A stretch of 64,000 nt of DNA from Thiospirillum jenense. Its GTDB lineage: Bacteria > Pseudomonadota > Gammaproteobacteria > Chromatiales > Chromatiaceae. The position numbers and the translations under genes were made by a program. The DNA lies in contig NZ_JABVCQ010000006.1 of assembly GCF_014145225.1 (NCBI RefSeq), positions 62,001 through 126,000 of the forward strand, written 5' to 3'. Shown piece by piece: positions 34,853 through 46,063 of the stretch; within the stretch, counting starts at the first letter, position 1, and each line of letters starts with the position of its first letter. The notes beneath the pieces were generated by a model. That model was given only the letters and a program-made list of their open reading frames with translations. It was not told where the DNA came from and made no database searches.

Positions 34853-36076
34853 TCAGGTGCGATACGCGGCGTTGATGCGCACATATTCGCAGGTCAAATC
34901 ACAGGTCAGCACCCGCACCGCCGCCGTCCCCCGCCCGAGCGTGACGCGAATAGTGAATTCATCCAGCGCCATCACCCGCTGCCCGTCGGCTTCGCGGTAG
35001 TTGGCATCCCGCCCGCCGTTGCGCACGATGCACACCTGATCCAACCAAATCGCCACCTGTTCGATCACCAAGTCGGTTAAACCAGCGCGGCCGACGGCGG
35101 CTAAAATCCGCCCCCAGTTTGGATCACCGGCCGACAGCGCGGTTTTGACCAGCGGCGAGTGGGCAATGGCATCCGCCACCAGTCGCGCTTCAACTGCCGA
35201 CTGCGCGCCCTCCACCACGACCTGCACCAACTTGGTCGCGCCTTCACCGTCGCGCACGATTGCCGTCGCCAGTGCCAAACATGCCTCCGCCACCGCTGCG
35301 CTGAAACTCGCCGCGGCCGCGCTGTCGAGCGTGTCAATTGCCGCGTTATTCAATTCACCCGTCGCCACCAACACGCAGGCGTCGTTCGTCGAGGTATCGC
35401 CATCAATCGTGATGCAATTAAACGACTGGTCAACGGCGGCGCTCAGAACGGTTTGCAACACGGCGGGCGCGACGGCGACATCGGTGGCTAAAAACGCCAG
35501 CATCGTCGCCATGTCGGGACGAATCATGCCCGCACCTTTGGCGATGCCGACCAGCGTCGCGGTGCGCTCGCCGACCTGAAACTGCCGCGTCACCAATTTC
35601 GGCCGCGTGTCGGTGGTCATAATTGCCCGAGCAGCGGCTGACCAATTGGTCGGGGCAAGTTGGTCACGCAATCCGGGCAGCGCGGCGCTGATTTTGTCCA
35701 CCGGCAAATCTTCACCGATCACGCCAGTGGAAAATGGCAGCACCTGCGCGGGGTTGCAGCCGGTCACGTCCGCGACCGCTTGGCAACTGGCGAGCGCGGC
35801 AAGTAAGCCCGCCTGACCGGTGCCGGCGTTGGCGTTGCCCGAATTGATGAGCCAATAACGTGGCGATTGCGCGGCGCGGTGGATTTTGGCGACCGTCACC
35901 GGTGCCGCGCAAAAGGCGTTGCGGGTGAAGGTGGCGGCGGTGTGACTGCCGGGGGCGAGTTCAAATAACACCAAATCATCGCGGCCGGCGTAGCGAATGC
36001 CGGCGGCGGTGGTGGCAATGCGCACGCCCGCCACCGTTGGTTCAACAGTTTCTTGTGATAAATCAACTGGTTGCAT
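34853..36076 (-). CDS. argJ: Bifunctional glutamate N-acetyltransferase / amino-acid acetyltransferase ArgJ
   Basis: Transfers acetyl between N-acetylornithine and glutamate in the cyclic arginine pathway. With the start at 36076 it has 407 residues and begins MQPVDLSQETVEP; the longer start at 36106 would overlap secA. The autocleavage motif GAGMIRPDMATMLAFLATD (cleavage before the Thr that becomes the N-terminal nucleophile) and the C-terminal CDLTCEYVRINAAYRT are conserved. It follows secA by 8 nt with its RBS (GGAG) in the secA 3' end, a conserved secA-argJ arrangement. GC-rich codon use. Confidence 0.95.
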   Translation of the reverse strand: MQPVDLSQETVEPTVAGVRIATTAAGIRYAGRDDLVLFELAPGSHTAATFTRNAFCAAPVTVAKIHRAAQSPRYWLINSGNANAGTGQAGLLAALASCQAVADVTGCNPAQVLPFSTGVIGEDLPVDKISAALPGLRDQLAPTNWSAAARAIMTTDTRPKLVTRQFQVGERTATLVGIAKGAGMIRPDMATMLAFLATDVAVAPAVLQTVLSAAVDQSFNCITIDGDTSTNDACVLVATGELNNAAIDTLDSAAAASFSAAVAEACLALATAIVRDGEGATKLVQVVVEGAQSAVEARLVADAIAHSPLVKTALSAGDPNWGRILAAVGRAGLTDLVIEQVAIWLDQVCIVRNGGRDANYREADGQRVMALDEFTIRVTLGRGTAAVRVLTCDLTCEYVRINAAYRT

Positions 36077-36084
36077 GGCAACGT

Positions 36085-38892
36085 TCACTCCACTTGACCG
36101 TGACAATGCTTGTACTTTTTACCCGACCCGCACGGGCAGAGTTCATTGCGGCCGATTTTGCGCCCCGGCCGCACGAACGGCTGCTCCGCCGTGTCAGCCG
36201 CCGCGCCCGCCTCACCTGCTGGCGCGGGATCGTCCAAGCCGTGAAACTCTTCATGTTTGAATTCAAACAGTTGCTCCTGTACGCCCAGATGCGCCAGCTC
36301 GGGCGGGACGCTCTGCACCTGCAACCGCGCCAGCGTCGTGACCACTTCTTGTTTAATGTTGGTCAGCATCAGCGAGAACATTTCAAATGCCTCGCGCTTG
36401 TATTCCTGCTTGGGATTCTTTTGCGCATAACCGCGTAAATGAATGCCCTGCCGTAAATAATCCATTTGCGCAAGATGATCTTTCCAATGCGTATCCAATG
36501 CCTGCAACATCACGCCCTTTTCAATTTGCCGCAGCGTGGCGCCACCAATGAACCGCTCTTTTTCCGCGTACCGCTGATTTAATTCATCCGCAATGCGCTG
36601 GCGCAGGGTTTCTTCATGCAGACTTTGATCGCTATCTAACCACTGCTGAATTGGCCACTCGCCATTAAAAGCATCGGCCAACGCGGTAGTTAACCCGGGA
36701 ATATCCCATTGCTCTTCCATGCTGTCCGGTGGAATAAAGCCATCAATTAAATGACTCAAAATGTCGGTGCGAATGGCAATAATTGTGTCGGAAATATCCT
36801 CGCTGTCCATTAACTCGCGGCGCTGCGTATAAATGACTTTGCGCTGATCATTGGCGACGTCATCGTATTCTAATAATTGTTTCCGAATATCAAAATTGCG
36901 CCCTTCCACTTTACGCTGCGCATTTTCAATTGCCTTTGTCACCCAGGGATGTTCAATCGCTTCACCTGACTGCATTCCCAACCGCTGCATTAAATTAGAC
37001 ACGCGCTCGGAGGCAAAGATGCGCATTAAATTATCTTGCAATGATAAATAAAAACGGCTCGACCCGGGATCACCCTGCCGCCCCGCCCGCCCGCGCAATT
37101 GATTATCAATGCGCCGCGATTCGTGGCGTTCCGTACCAATCACATGCAACCCGCCCGCCGCAATGACGCGAGCATGGCGCGCCTGCCAATCCGCCCGAAT
37201 CTGCGCACGACTGGCGTCATCCGCCGCCGCCTGCAATTCCGCCTCCAAATTGCCGCCCAGTACGATGTCCGTGCCGCGCCCCGCCATGTTGGTTGCAATC
37301 GTGACAGCGCCCGGCTCGCCCGCCCGCGCAATGATGCCCGCCTCGCGCTCGTGCTGTTTAGCGTTCAACACCTCGTGCGGAATCTTCTCATCGTTCAACA
37401 ACTTAGACACCAACTCCGACGTCTCAATGGACGCCGTGCCAACCAGCGCCGGCTGGCCGCGTTGAATGCAATCTTTGATGTCGGCAATGATCGCCTGATA
37501 TTTTTCATCTTGCGTCAAATACACCAGATCGCCGCGATCATCGCGGATCATGGGCTGATTGGTCGGGATCACCACCACTTCCAGCGCGTAAATCTGCTGG
37601 AACTCATACGCCTCGGTATCCGCCGTGCCAGTCATGCCCGCCAATTTCGGATACAGGCGGAACAGGTTTTGGAAGGTAATGGACGCAAGTGTTTGATTAT
37701 CGTGTTGAATTGACACCCGTTCTTTGGCTTCCACCGCCTGATGCAGCCCTTCTGACCAGCGCCGCCCGGGCATGGTGCGACCAGTGAATTCGTCAACAAT
37801 GATGATCTGCCCATCGCGCACGATGTAATCCACGTTCTTTTGAAACATGGCATGAGCGCGCAATGCCGCGTAAACGTGGTGCATTAACATGATATTTGAC
37901 GAATCGTACAGACTTTCGCCAGTGGATAATAAACCCAGGTCGGTTAATAAATCTTCGACCTTTTGATGACCGTCTTCACTTAAAAACACCTGCCGCGTTT
38001 TTTCATCCACTGAATAATCACCGGGGCCGAAATCCGGCTTACCTTCTTCATTGGTGATCGGGTCTTGGCGGGTTAATAACGGAATGACTTTATCAATGCG
38101 GGCGTATAATTCCGTGCTGCCTTCGGAGGGACCGGAGATAATTAACGGCGTGCGCGCCTCGTCAATTAAGATCGAATCCACCTCGTCAATAATGGCGTAA
38201 AATGGATCGCGTTGGGAGCGCTGCTCGGGGGCAAATGCCATGTTATCGCGCAGGTAATCAAACCCGAATTCGTTATTGGTGCCGTAGGTAATGTCGGCGT
38301 GATAGGTTTGACGGCGGGAGACGGGGCGTAAATGCCGATAACCCGCGTCCGCGCTGGCGGGTAAATAGTCGGGATCGTATAAATAAGACGCGGCGTCCGG
38401 CCCCGAATTGCCCGAGGAATTAATGACCCCGACCGATAAGCCGAGGAAATGATAAATCTGTCCCATCCACACCGCGTCACGGCGCGCTAGATAATCATTC
38501 ACGGTGACAACGTGGACACCTTTACCGGGCAGGGCGTTGAGATATGCCGCCAAGGTCGCCACTAAGGTTTTACCTTCGCCGGTGCGCATCTCGGCAATTT
38601 TGCCGTTGTGCAACACCATACCGCCGACCATTTGCACGTCAAAATGGCGCATTCCCAGCACCCGTTTGCTGGCCTCGCGCACCACGGCGAAGGTTTCCGG
38701 TAGCAACTCATCGAGCGGCGCACCTTGACTGAGGCGCTGGCGGAACGCATCCGTTTGGTCACGCAGCGCCGCGTCTGACAGAGTGGCCAATTCCGCCTCG
38801 CGGACGTTGATGCGCTCCACTGTTTTGAGCAGGCGCTTGACCAACCGCTCGTTGCGACTACCAAATATTTTTTTTAGAAAATCAATCCGCAT
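36085..38892 (-). CDS. secA: Preprotein translocase ATPase SecA
   Basis: The motor ATPase of the Sec export pathway. ATG at 38892 gives 935 residues, starting [20 protein letters not shown]; a start 12 codons earlier is possible but unsupported. Walker [18 protein letters not shown]-box [27 protein letters not shown] and [11 protein letters not shown] are intact, and the C-terminal SEC-C zinc motif [13 protein letters not shown] is present. Compared with E. coli there is an insertion of about 30 residues before [13 protein letters not shown] (containing [10 protein letters not shown] and [10 protein letters not shown]). It is divergent from the 120-residue hypothetical gene, with a 259-nt gap. 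Confidence 0.97.
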   Translation of the reverse strand: MRIDFLKKIFGSRNERLVKRLLKTVERINVREAELATLSDAALRDQTDAFRQRLSQGAPLDELLPETFAVVREASKRVLGMRHFDVQMVGGMVLHNGKIAEMRTGEGKTLVATLAAYLNALPGKGVHVVTVNDYLARRDAVWMGQIYHFLGLSVGVINSSGNSGPDAASYLYDPDYLPASADAGYRHLRPVSRRQTYHADITYGTNNEFGFDYLRDNMAFAPEQRSQRDPFYAIIDEVDSILIDEARTPLIISGPSEGSTELYARIDKVIPLLTRQDPITNEEGKPDFGPGDYSVDEKTRQVFLSEDGHQKVEDLLTDLGLLSTGESLYDSSNIMLMHHVYAALRAHAMFQKNVDYIVRDGQIIIVDEFTGRTMPGRRWSEGLHQAVEAKERVSIQHDNQTLASITFQNLFRLYPKLAGMTGTADTEAYEFQQIYALEVVVIPTNQPMIRDDRGDLVYLTQDEKYQAIIADIKDCIQRGQPALVGTASIETSELVSKLLNDEKIPHEVLNAKQHEREAGIIARAGEPGAVTIATNMAGRGTDIVLGGNLEAELQAAADDASRAQIRADWQARHARVIAAGGLHVIGTERHESRRIDNQLRGRAGRQGDPGSSRFYLSLQDNLMRIFASERVSNLMQRLGMQSGEAIEHPWVTKAIENAQRKVEGRNFDIRKQLLEYDDVANDQRKVIYTQRRELMDSEDISDTIIAIRTDILSHLIDGFIPPDSMEEQWDIPGLTTALADAFNGEWPIQQWLDSDQSLHEETLRQRIADELNQRYAEKERFIGGATLRQIEKGVMLQALDTHWKDHLAQMDYLRQGIHLRGYAQKNPKQEYKREAFEMFSLMLTNIKQEVVTTLARLQVQSVPPELAHLGVQEQLFEFKHEEFHGLDDPAPAGEAGAAADTAEQPFVRPGRKIGRNELCPCGSGKKYKHCHGQVE

Positions 38893-39151
38893 AACGCGCT
38901 CTCTTGGGCTAAATTGAACCACCGACACCGTGGCATCGAGTTGCGGCTAAGTATAACGCCAATTATTGTTCACCCCAGTTGCGTTCGCGGTTTGGTGAAA
39001 AATAAACCACACAATCAAGCGGTTAGAATTCGCCCGTGCCACGCTCGCGCCGCAGTCGGTGACAGTGCCGCAGACTGGCAAGCCGCCACCGTCTGTAGTG
39101 GATTGGCATTGCGTATAATCAAATCTAGGACTACTGGCTGAGATCAACGCC

Positions 39152-39514
39152 ATGAATGAACGACAACCCATTTCTCCGCGGCGGCGGTTACAACTCCTGC
39201 GCGCCATCCCCGACGGGCATCGCACCGATGCTGAGTGGGACGAATTAAATGAGTTGGAAATTATGTTGGCACCGGAAAACCGCCTCGCGCCTAGCCAATA
39301 TCGTGACGAGGGCAATCCCGGTAATCAGGCCACGGCACCGGTGCGGCCGCCGCATCCGAGCAGTCATCCCAACGCCAATGCCAACGCCCTCGCCGCTGGC
39401 ACGGTGACCAATCCGCATCGCCGCCCTAAACCGCCAAAACCTCGCGGGCGGCGGCGCGGCCCGGATGACAACGGCAATGACGGCGCGCCGCCGGCCACCA
39501 GTGCCGCTGAGTAA
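39152..39514 (+). CDS. Hypothetical protein, conserved-looking helix and Arg/Pro-rich tail
   Basis: A 120-residue protein of unknown function. The N-terminal 50 residues look structured (RRRLQLLRAIPDGHRTDAEWDELNELEIMLAPENR); the rest is low complexity, with Asn/Ala then a basic RRPKPPKPRGRRRG segment and acidic end. This is not typical of a shadow frame, and codon use fits coding sequence. It is divergent from secA and its stop lies 6 nt from the stop of the convergent hydrolase. The basic tail could bind nucleic acid; this is speculation. Confidence 0.65.
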   Translation: MNERQPISPRRRLQLLRAIPDGHRTDAEWDELNELEIMLAPENRLAPSQYRDEGNPGNQATAPVRPPHPSSHPNANANALAAGTVTNPHRRPKPPKPRGRRRGPDDNGNDGAPPATSAAE

Positions 39515-39520
39515 TGCCGC

Positions 39521-40258
39521 TCAACTGCGCCGCAAATGCCGCGTCAACGCGATCTCGTGCAGCGCGGCGGCGAGCTGACGCGGTTGTGACAACATTGCGT
39601 CATGGCCGGCACCAGTCAGCAAGCGTGGCTGGCATCCCAACTGTGCCGCGCACCGCTGCGCCTGCGCGGGCAACAGGTGACGATCCGCCGTTGCCAGCAG
39701 GTAATCACGCGGTAATTGCAGCCGACTCGCCGCGAACTCAGTTGGCACGAGGTACGGTGCCGTCGGCGCGGGCGTCAATTTGCGAAACCACCGCCGCGCT
39801 GCCGCCGCGCTCAGGTCGTTGAAAAACTGCGCCTGCGCGGTGGCAAAATTGATCGCCAAGGTGCAATCGGCGGTGGTGGCGGCGGCGCTCATCACGCAGC
39901 GGCGGTAGTCAGGTGACAAATACGCCAGCGCGCACTCGCCCGCCTCCAGCGCGACGGCGGCGAAAAAAATCACTTGGCGGAAGCATTCTGGATAGCGGGC
40001 GATCACTTCGGGCAACACGCTGCCGGCCAACCCGTGTCCGACGAGGACGGCGTTGCGCAGCCGCAATTGCAATATTTGCGCTTCAATTGTCACACGGTAG
40101 CTGTGGCGATCTAGCTGCTGGCGCGGGTGTAAATCAGCGCCATGTCCCGGTAAATCAAACACATACGCTCGGTCGCCGTATTGTGCCAACGCCGCCGTGA
40201 CCTCGCGCCAGCACCACGCGCCGTGCGCCGTCTCGTGAATCAAAACAAAATCGGTCAT
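39521..40258 (-). CDS. Alpha/beta-hydrolase-fold protein lacking the Ser nucleophile
   Basis: A 245-residue protein of the methylesterase/hydroxynitrile-lyase-like group: FVLIHETAHGAWCW (oxyanion region), VFDLPGHGAD, the nucleophile elbow VGHGLAGSV, LLATADRHLLP (Asp region) and TGAGHDAMLSQP (His). The elbow normally reads GHSxGG; here Ser is Gly, so classical hydrolysis is unlikely unless another residue serves. ATG 40258 is preferred over 40294, which adds non-conserved residues. It follows metG by 39 nt and may be co-transcribed. Confidence 0.8.
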   Translation of the reverse strand: MTDFVLIHETAHGAWCWREVTAALAQYGDRAYVFDLPGHGADLHPRQQLDRHSYRVTIEAQILQLRLRNAVLVGHGLAGSVLPEVIARYPECFRQVIFFAAVALEAGECALAYLSPDYRRCVMSAAATTADCTLAINFATAQAQFFNDLSAAAARRWFRKLTPAPTAPYLVPTEFAASRLQLPRDYLLATADRHLLPAQAQRCAAQLGCQPRLLTGAGHDAMLSQPRQLAAALHEIALTRHLRRS

Positions 40259-40297
40259 GGGTGGTGCAGGTTGGGTGGTTAAATCAAAGCGCAATTA

Positions 40298-42400
40298 TCA
40301 TTTAATTTTCATGCCCGGTGCCGCGCCCTGATCGGGTGTTAATAAAAATAATTCATTCCCGCCCGGCCCCGCGGCTAATACCATCCCTTCTGACACGCCA
40401 AAGCGCATTTGCCGCGGCGCCAAATTCGCCACCATTACCGTCAACCGCCCAACTAATAAATCGGGCGAATACGCACTGCGAATACCGGCAAATACGGTGC
40501 GCTGTTCCCCGCCAATATCGAGTGTTAATTGCAGCAATTTATCGGCTTTGGCAACCGTTTCGGCAGCCACAATTCGCGCCACGCGCAAATCAATTTGCGC
40601 AAATTGGTCAATGGTAATGATCGGCGCTAATGGATCGCGCTGCCAATGTGCATTCAGTTCATTGGTTGATTCATTCATAAATTCATTCACAGCGTTATTC
40701 GCAGATTCATTTGACTGGACGGGCGTGGTATTCGCCGCCGTTGCTGTTAAATCCTCGCGTGAGGCGGCCAACATTGCATCAATTGCCGCCCGTTCAATGC
40801 GCGTCATCAGCGGTTGAAACGGCGCGATGCGGTGATTCAACAACGGCTGATTTAAATCCGCCCAATTTAATGGCGGAATCATTAAAAACTGCTCGGCCGC
40901 CGCCGCCGTGCCGGGTAATACCGGCCGCAACCACCCAATTAACAACCGAAATAGATTTAATCCCTGAGTACACACCGCTTGTAATTCATTTGCGCGTTCG
41001 GCATCTCGCGCAATCACCCACGGCGCCTGCTCATCAATGTATTGATTTGCCCGATCCGCAATTGCCATGATGTCGCGCATGGCGCGGCTGTATTCGCGTT
41101 GTTCATACGCAATGGCAATGCGTTCACCAGCCGCTGTGTATTCATTAAATAATGCGGAATCAGGTAAAGCGGCGCTGAGTTGACCATCAAAACGTTTATT
41201 AATAAAGGACGCGGTGCGGCTGGCTAGATTCACCAATTTACCGACTAAATCGGCATTCACCCGCGCTTGGAAATCGTCCAGATTCAAATCAAGATCATCC
41301 ACGCCGCTACTTAATTTGGTCGCAAAATAATAGCGCAAATATTCGGGATTTAAATGCTCTAAATACGTCCGCGCTTTAATAAAAGTGCCGCGGGATTTCG
41401 ACATCTTTTGCCCATCAACGGTTAAAAACCCGTGCGCGAAGATCGCCGTTGGCGTGCGTAAATTGGCGCCGCGCAGCATTGCTGGCCAAAAAAGCGCATG
41501 AAAATAAATGATGTCTTTCCCAATAAAATGATACAACTCCGCCGTGCTATCCTGCCGCCAATATTTATCAAAGTTTAATTCGGGAGTACGGGCGCACAGA
41601 TGTTGAAAACTCGCCATGTAACCAATTGGCGCATCCAACCAAACGTAAAAGTATTTATTCGGTTGATTCGGAATTTCAAACCCAAAATAGGGCGCATCAC
41701 GCGAAATATCCCATTGCTGCAAACCGGCGGTGAACCACTCATCTAATTTATTCGCCACCTGCGGTTGCAAACTACCACCGCGAGTCCAGTCGCGCAAAAA
41801 CAATTCAAAGTCGGCCAATTGAAAGAAAAAATGCACCGATTCGCGCTGCTCCGGCACGGCGCCGGAAATAGCCGAGCGCGGCTCTTTTAATTCGGCCGGC
41901 GAATAACTCGCGCCGCACACTTCGCAATTATCCCCGTATTGATCGGGCGCATTGCAACGCGGGCAAATCCCTTTAATAAACCGGTCAGGTAAAAACATCT
42001 GTTCAATTGGATCGAACGCCTGTTCAATCGTGCGTTCAATAATATGCCCCTGCGCCAAATGACGTTGATACAATTGCGTGGCTAATTGCCGATTTTCTTC
42101 AGAATGCGTCGAATGATAATTGTCAAATCCAATCCGAAACGCGGCAAAATCTGCTTGATGTTCAATCGCAACCTGCGCAATTAACGCCTCGGGCGTTAAT
42201 CCCAATTGCCGTGCTTTGAGCATAATAGGGGTGCCGTGCGCATCATCCGCACACACATACCAGCATTGATGACCGCGCATCTTTTGAAAACGCGCCCAAA
42301 TATCGGTTTGAATGTATTCAACCAAATGCCCGAGGTGAATAGGCCCATTGGCATAGGGCAGGGCGCTGGTAATTAAAATATCGCGGGGTTGATTTATCAT
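40298..42400 (-). CDS. metG: Methionyl-tRNA synthetase
   Basis: Class I synthetase charging tRNA-Met. It has 700 residues. The HIGH-type motif is in [15 protein letters not shown] (about 14-28), the zinc knuckle [18 protein letters not shown] (about 145-162), and KMSKS in [11 protein letters not shown] (about 330). A C-terminal EMAP/tRNA-binding domain (about 595-700; [23 protein letters not shown]) is fused, as in E. coli. The linker before it (about 560-590) is Asn/Glu-rich low complexity. Start at 42400 agrees with the conserved N-terminus although the RBS is weak. Confidence 0.97.
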   Translation of the reverse strand: MINQPRDILITSALPYANGPIHLGHLVEYIQTDIWARFQKMRGHQCWYVCADDAHGTPIMLKARQLGLTPEALIAQVAIEHQADFAAFRIGFDNYHSTHSEENRQLATQLYQRHLAQGHIIERTIEQAFDPIEQMFLPDRFIKGICPRCNAPDQYGDNCEVCGASYSPAELKEPRSAISGAVPEQRESVHFFFQLADFELFLRDWTRGGSLQPQVANKLDEWFTAGLQQWDISRDAPYFGFEIPNQPNKYFYVWLDAPIGYMASFQHLCARTPELNFDKYWRQDSTAELYHFIGKDIIYFHALFWPAMLRGANLRTPTAIFAHGFLTVDGQKMSKSRGTFIKARTYLEHLNPEYLRYYFATKLSSGVDDLDLNLDDFQARVNADLVGKLVNLASRTASFINKRFDGQLSAALPDSALFNEYTAAGERIAIAYEQREYSRAMRDIMAIADRANQYIDEQAPWVIARDAERANELQAVCTQGLNLFRLLIGWLRPVLPGTAAAAEQFLMIPPLNWADLNQPLLNHRIAPFQPLMTRIERAAIDAMLAASREDLTATAANTTPVQSNESANNAVNEFMNESTNELNAHWQRDPLAPIITIDQFAQIDLRVARIVAAETVAKADKLLQLTLDIGGEQRTVFAGIRSAYSPDLLVGRLTVMVANLAPRQMRFGVSEGMVLAAGPGGNELFLLTPDQGAAPGMKIK

Positions 42401-42474
42401 AGTTAAAGCGCAAGAATTAAAGTGAAGCAGCCAATTCTCGCTACAAGCATAACGGAATTGGCAACGATGGTGGG

Positions 42475-44439
42475 TTATTTGCGTGAATAATGATCGGCGG
42501 CGGCATGTTTAGCGCGGTACATTGCAGCATCGGCATGATATAGCAATGTTTCAACGGTATCGCCATGTTGCGGATACAACGCCTGCCCAATACTCACACT
42601 CATGGTTAATGCGTGTCCCATAATTAGATAGGGTTGGCGAATAACATCAATTAAAATGTGTTGTAATTGGATTAAATGATCTGGCGCAGTTAATTCCGGT
42701 ACGAGAATAATAAACTCATCGCCACCTTGCCGGCAGACCGTATCCGAAGCGCGAATATGATTTTGCAAACGACGGGCAACTTCGCGCAGCACTTCATCGC
42801 CCACTTGATGTCCGTATTGATCATTAATCGGCTTAAACCCATTTAAATCAAGAAATAACAAACCTAAATGACGTTGATAGCGCCGCGCCAATGCAAGTGA
42901 TTGTTCAATCCGTTCAGCAAATAATAAGCGATTCGGTAAACCTGTCAAATAATCATGGTGCGCGAGAAAATGCGTGTGCGCTTCTAAATTGCGGCGATGT
43001 GTAATATCTACAATCACACCAACAAATCCAATCGGTTGTTGGCGATAATCTGAGATGACATGACCACTCATTTGCCCCCAGAATTCTTCGCCGTCACGGG
43101 TACAATAGCGCCGCTCTAATTTAGAAATAGATTGCCGCTGTTCTAATAAATGCGTAATCCACTCTTGGGTGCTTTCGCTATCATTAGGATGCACATGACT
43201 CAAATAATCACTGCCAATTAACTCACCAAAAGGACACCGTAAGCGCTCGGCCATCCACGCATTCGCCTGAGTAATTTTGCCATTCAAATCTGTTAAAAAA
43301 ATGGCGACATCCGACGCATCAAAAATCAAGCGTAATTGTTGTTGACTTTTTAATAACTCATTGTGCGCTCGTGCCGTTTGATGCAATGCACGGGTCACAT
43401 GACCATGATTGTACAATAATATCCACGCAAATGCCGCGAGTATAAAACTTGCCCCCATCCCAGCCGCGATAATAGAGATGTCTTCGACAGTCAATTGATA
43501 TAAATGCGCATCAAATGCTGGCAAAGTTTGCGCATGTAATATCCACGCATGATGACTTAATTCAATGGGTTGGACTTCTTCAAAATGATGCGGTGTTAAT
43601 TCAGTTGGCGCTGCTGACGTGAACATCAAACTGTCGGGCGTCATGTCCATGCCATCATAAATCGTAATTGCAATCTGCTGTGCTAATTCGGGATATTCGT
43701 TTTTTAATAAACTGTCCATGAGGTTTTTAACACGCAGCGGTGAATACGCCCAACCGAGTAAATTGTTCCGCCGCGCATCAATTGAATCAGGGATGCTGCC
43801 AAATTGATAAACCGGCACATAAATTAAAAAACCTGCTTGGACATCTTGATTTGTTTCTTGCACTAATCGCACTTTACCCGATACCGCTACCTGTCCCTGT
43901 TCCCACGCATGACGCATTGCCGACCGCCGGATTGGTTCAGAAAACATGTCATACCCAAAGGCACGTTGATTACGCCAATCAAAGGGTTCTAAATAGATAA
44001 TGGCGCTATACACATCACGCGTTCCAATTGGGCGGACGTGATAATCAGGAAAGCCTTCCGCTCGAATGGCTTGTTCGTGATTGATTAAATCTGCTGGTGC
44101 AATGCGTAATGAAAACCCGACACCTTGAATACCGGGGTAACGCTCGTGTAAATCCAATGTTGCAACATAAGCACGGAATTCGGCGCGGCTAATGTGTTTA
44201 CTTGCCGCAAAGAAACCGACCACCCCACGCAAAATTTGTTCATTCTTTTGAATGCGGTTTTCAATCCGAAACCGAATACGGGTAACGAGCGTTTCAAAGC
44301 TGGTGCGATGTTCGGCAAGATGTTGGACGCGGCTGCTTTGCCAAATGAATGTGGTAATGACCAAGCCGATGATAAATAATAATACCGGCAATAGATAAAC
44401 CCACGGCCGCAATTTACTGGGTTCTAAAGGGTTTGTCAT
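42475..44439 (-). CDS. CHASE-PAS-GGDEF sensor diguanylate cyclase
   Basis: A 654-residue membrane sensor expected to make cyclic di-GMP. Order: membrane helix 1 (about 12-32), periplasmic CHASE domain (about 75-300; with [12 protein letters not shown] and [18 protein letters not shown]), membrane helix 2 (about 325-347), PAS (about 370-485; [22 protein letters not shown]), GGDEF (about 490-650). The active site is [10 protein letters not shown], intact, with an inhibitory RxxD site five residues before it (RASD). Ligand of the CHASE domain is unknown. It lacks an EAL domain. The gene is 74 nt upstream of metG on the same strand, with no functional link evident. Confidence 0.93.
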   Translation of the reverse strand: MTNPLEPSKLRPWVYLLPVLLFIIGLVITTFIWQSSRVQHLAEHRTSFETLVTRIRFRIENRIQKNEQILRGVVGFFAASKHISRAEFRAYVATLDLHERYPGIQGVGFSLRIAPADLINHEQAIRAEGFPDYHVRPIGTRDVYSAIIYLEPFDWRNQRAFGYDMFSEPIRRSAMRHAWEQGQVAVSGKVRLVQETNQDVQAGFLIYVPVYQFGSIPDSIDARRNNLLGWAYSPLRVKNLMDSLLKNEYPELAQQIAITIYDGMDMTPDSLMFTSAAPTELTPHHFEEVQPIELSHHAWILHAQTLPAFDAHLYQLTVEDISIIAAGMGASFILAAFAWILLYNHGHVTRALHQTARAHNELLKSQQQLRLIFDASDVAIFLTDLNGKITQANAWMAERLRCPFGELIGSDYLSHVHPNDSESTQEWITHLLEQRQSISKLERRYCTRDGEEFWGQMSGHVISDYRQQPIGFVGVIVDITHRRNLEAHTHFLAHHDYLTGLPNRLLFAERIEQSLALARRYQRHLGLLFLDLNGFKPINDQYGHQVGDEVLREVARRLQNHIRASDTVCRQGGDEFIILVPELTAPDHLIQLQHILIDVIRQPYLIMGHALTMSVSIGQALYPQHGDTVETLLYHADAAMYRAKHAAADHYSRK

Positions 44440-44584
44440 AACAGCCCTGCCATCCTCGGTAATGCTTGGATTGCATTAATTAACGCGGTCAACGCCGTTA
44501 AAAACAACTGCTGTCAACGAGCTGCACTGATAATTTAGTCAGTTGAATTGCAGGTTGGATAATTGATTAACTGAGTGAAGGTAC

Positions 44585-45940
44585 TCAGCGCCGCTGTGTT
44601 AGTAGGGTTTCCGGCGGTGGATAACGATGGAAATAACCGCGGATGCCGGTGAATACCGCTTGTGCAATTTGCTTTTGAAATGCCGCGTCACGCAAGCGGT
44701 TTTCTTCATTCGGATTGGAAATAAACGCGGTCTCAACTAATAATGATGGAATGTCCGGCGCTTTGAGAACCGCAAACCCAGCCGATTGAACGCGCTGTTG
44801 ATGTAAATCACCCAATCCGCTGAGTTGATCTAAAATGCGTTTAGCGGCTATGTTGCTATGCTCCAACGTTAAATTTTGTGTCATTTCCATTAACACGCCG
44901 GCCACTTCTTCATTGCTTTTGCCTAAATCAATTCCGCCAATTAAATCGGCTTGATTTTCACGCGTGGCTAACCATTTTGCCGCTTCACTGGTGGCGCCGC
45001 GTTCAGATAAGGTGAACACCGATGAGCCGCGCACGTCACGATTGGCGTAGGCGTCGGCGTGAATAGAAATGAATAAATCAGCGCGGTGTTGGCGGGCAAT
45101 TTGAATGCGTTTGCGCAGGGCGACAAAATAATCACCATCCCGAATCATCACGGCGCGCATTCCCGTTTCTTGGTTAATTAACTGCTTTAATTTACGCGCA
45201 ACAGCGAGAGTAATCTCTTTTTCTTGTGTCCCCTGCGCACCAATTGCACCGGGGTCTTTGCCGCCATGTCCGGCATCAATTGCAATAATGACTGGCCGCA
45301 GCGGGTTAATTGCACGAGGCGCTGGTGGGGCGGCGTTTTCTTGACGCCAGGGCGTGAAAGAACGATTAAATAACGTTTGAATAAAACTGTTGTCTTCAGC
45401 CGCAGTTGTTGCTACGCGGGGCGGCGCGCTGGTGTGAATACTGGCTTGAATTGGCGTAACGGATTGATGTGATTGCAACGGTGGTGGCACGACCACTGAT
45501 TGCAGCGGTACCGCGCATTGGTTGTCGGCTAATTCCATTGCCGCCTCACCAGTATTCGCAGCTAATTCAATTACCAAACGGTGGCGATATTTTCCATTCG
45601 GCGGCAAATGAAAACTCTTGGTACGCACCGCTTGTTTTAAGTCTAATACAATGCGCAAATCTTGATTATCACGCATCCCGCTGCGAATACGAAATAATAA
45701 TGGATCGGCTGCATCAGGTGAGGGCAACCGATTGTTTAATTGCACATTGGGTAAATCAACCACCAAACGCGGTGGATTATTGAGCGCAAAAATGCGGTGC
45801 GCGGCGACGGCAACGGCGGTCTCCAGCACCAAGCGCGTGGTCGGTGGCTGGGTGACAAGTTGCGCCTCCTGCACGGCAATTTGGTTGGCGAATGCCAGTA
45901 GTGGCCATAGCAGGATCAGTGTGATGCTCACTTGACGCAT
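44585..45940 (-). CDS. amiC: N-acetylmuramoyl-L-alanine amidase AmiC-type (AMIN + Amidase_3)
   Basis: A periplasmic zinc amidase that splits septal peptidoglycan. It has 451 residues: a signal peptide (MRQVSITLILLWPLLAFA), an AMIN domain (about 25-130) for septal localisation, a Pro/Ser linker, and the Amidase_3 domain (about 212-440) with IAIDAGHGGKDPGA (Zn His), EKEITLAVA (Zn Glu), SIHADAY (Zn His) and VETAFISNP (catalytic Glu). It lies downstream of tsaE on the same strand, a common proteobacterial tsaE-amiB/C arrangement. A C7-TT-C5 tract lies 38-51 nt upstream of the start. Confidence 0.93.
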   Translation of the reverse strand: MRQVSITLILLWPLLAFANQIAVQEAQLVTQPPTTRLVLETAVAVAAHRIFALNNPPRLVVDLPNVQLNNRLPSPDAADPLLFRIRSGMRDNQDLRIVLDLKQAVRTKSFHLPPNGKYRHRLVIELAANTGEAAMELADNQCAVPLQSVVVPPPLQSHQSVTPIQASIHTSAPPRVATTAAEDNSFIQTLFNRSFTPWRQENAAPPAPRAINPLRPVIIAIDAGHGGKDPGAIGAQGTQEKEITLAVARKLKQLINQETGMRAVMIRDGDYFVALRKRIQIARQHRADLFISIHADAYANRDVRGSSVFTLSERGATSEAAKWLATRENQADLIGGIDLGKSNEEVAGVLMEMTQNLTLEHSNIAAKRILDQLSGLGDLHQQRVQSAGFAVLKAPDIPSLLVETAFISNPNEENRLRDAAFQKQIAQAVFTGIRGYFHRYPPPETLLTQRR

Positions 45941-45977
45941 AGCGCAACTCCATCACTTAAAAAACGCATTGTTCAGC

Positions 45978-45991
45978 GGGGGTTGGGGGGG
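45978..45991. repeat. G5-TT-G7 homopolymer tract upstream of amiC
   Basis: On the plus strand GGGGGTTGGGGGGG, reading as C-runs in the amiC direction. It is 38-51 nt before the amiC start codon, within likely promoter or leader sequence. Slippage could alter spacing. Confidence 0.5.
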
Positions 45992-46063
45992 AATTTCTCC
46001 AGGGTAAGCATAGCACTAAAATTGAAAAATTCAATGCAAACCGACAAGTTAAACGCTTTATCT

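Noticed and set aside
45978-45991. G-quadruplex upstream of amiC
   Set aside because: Only two long G-runs plus one GGG lie together, not the four separate runs needed for a convincing quadruplex.
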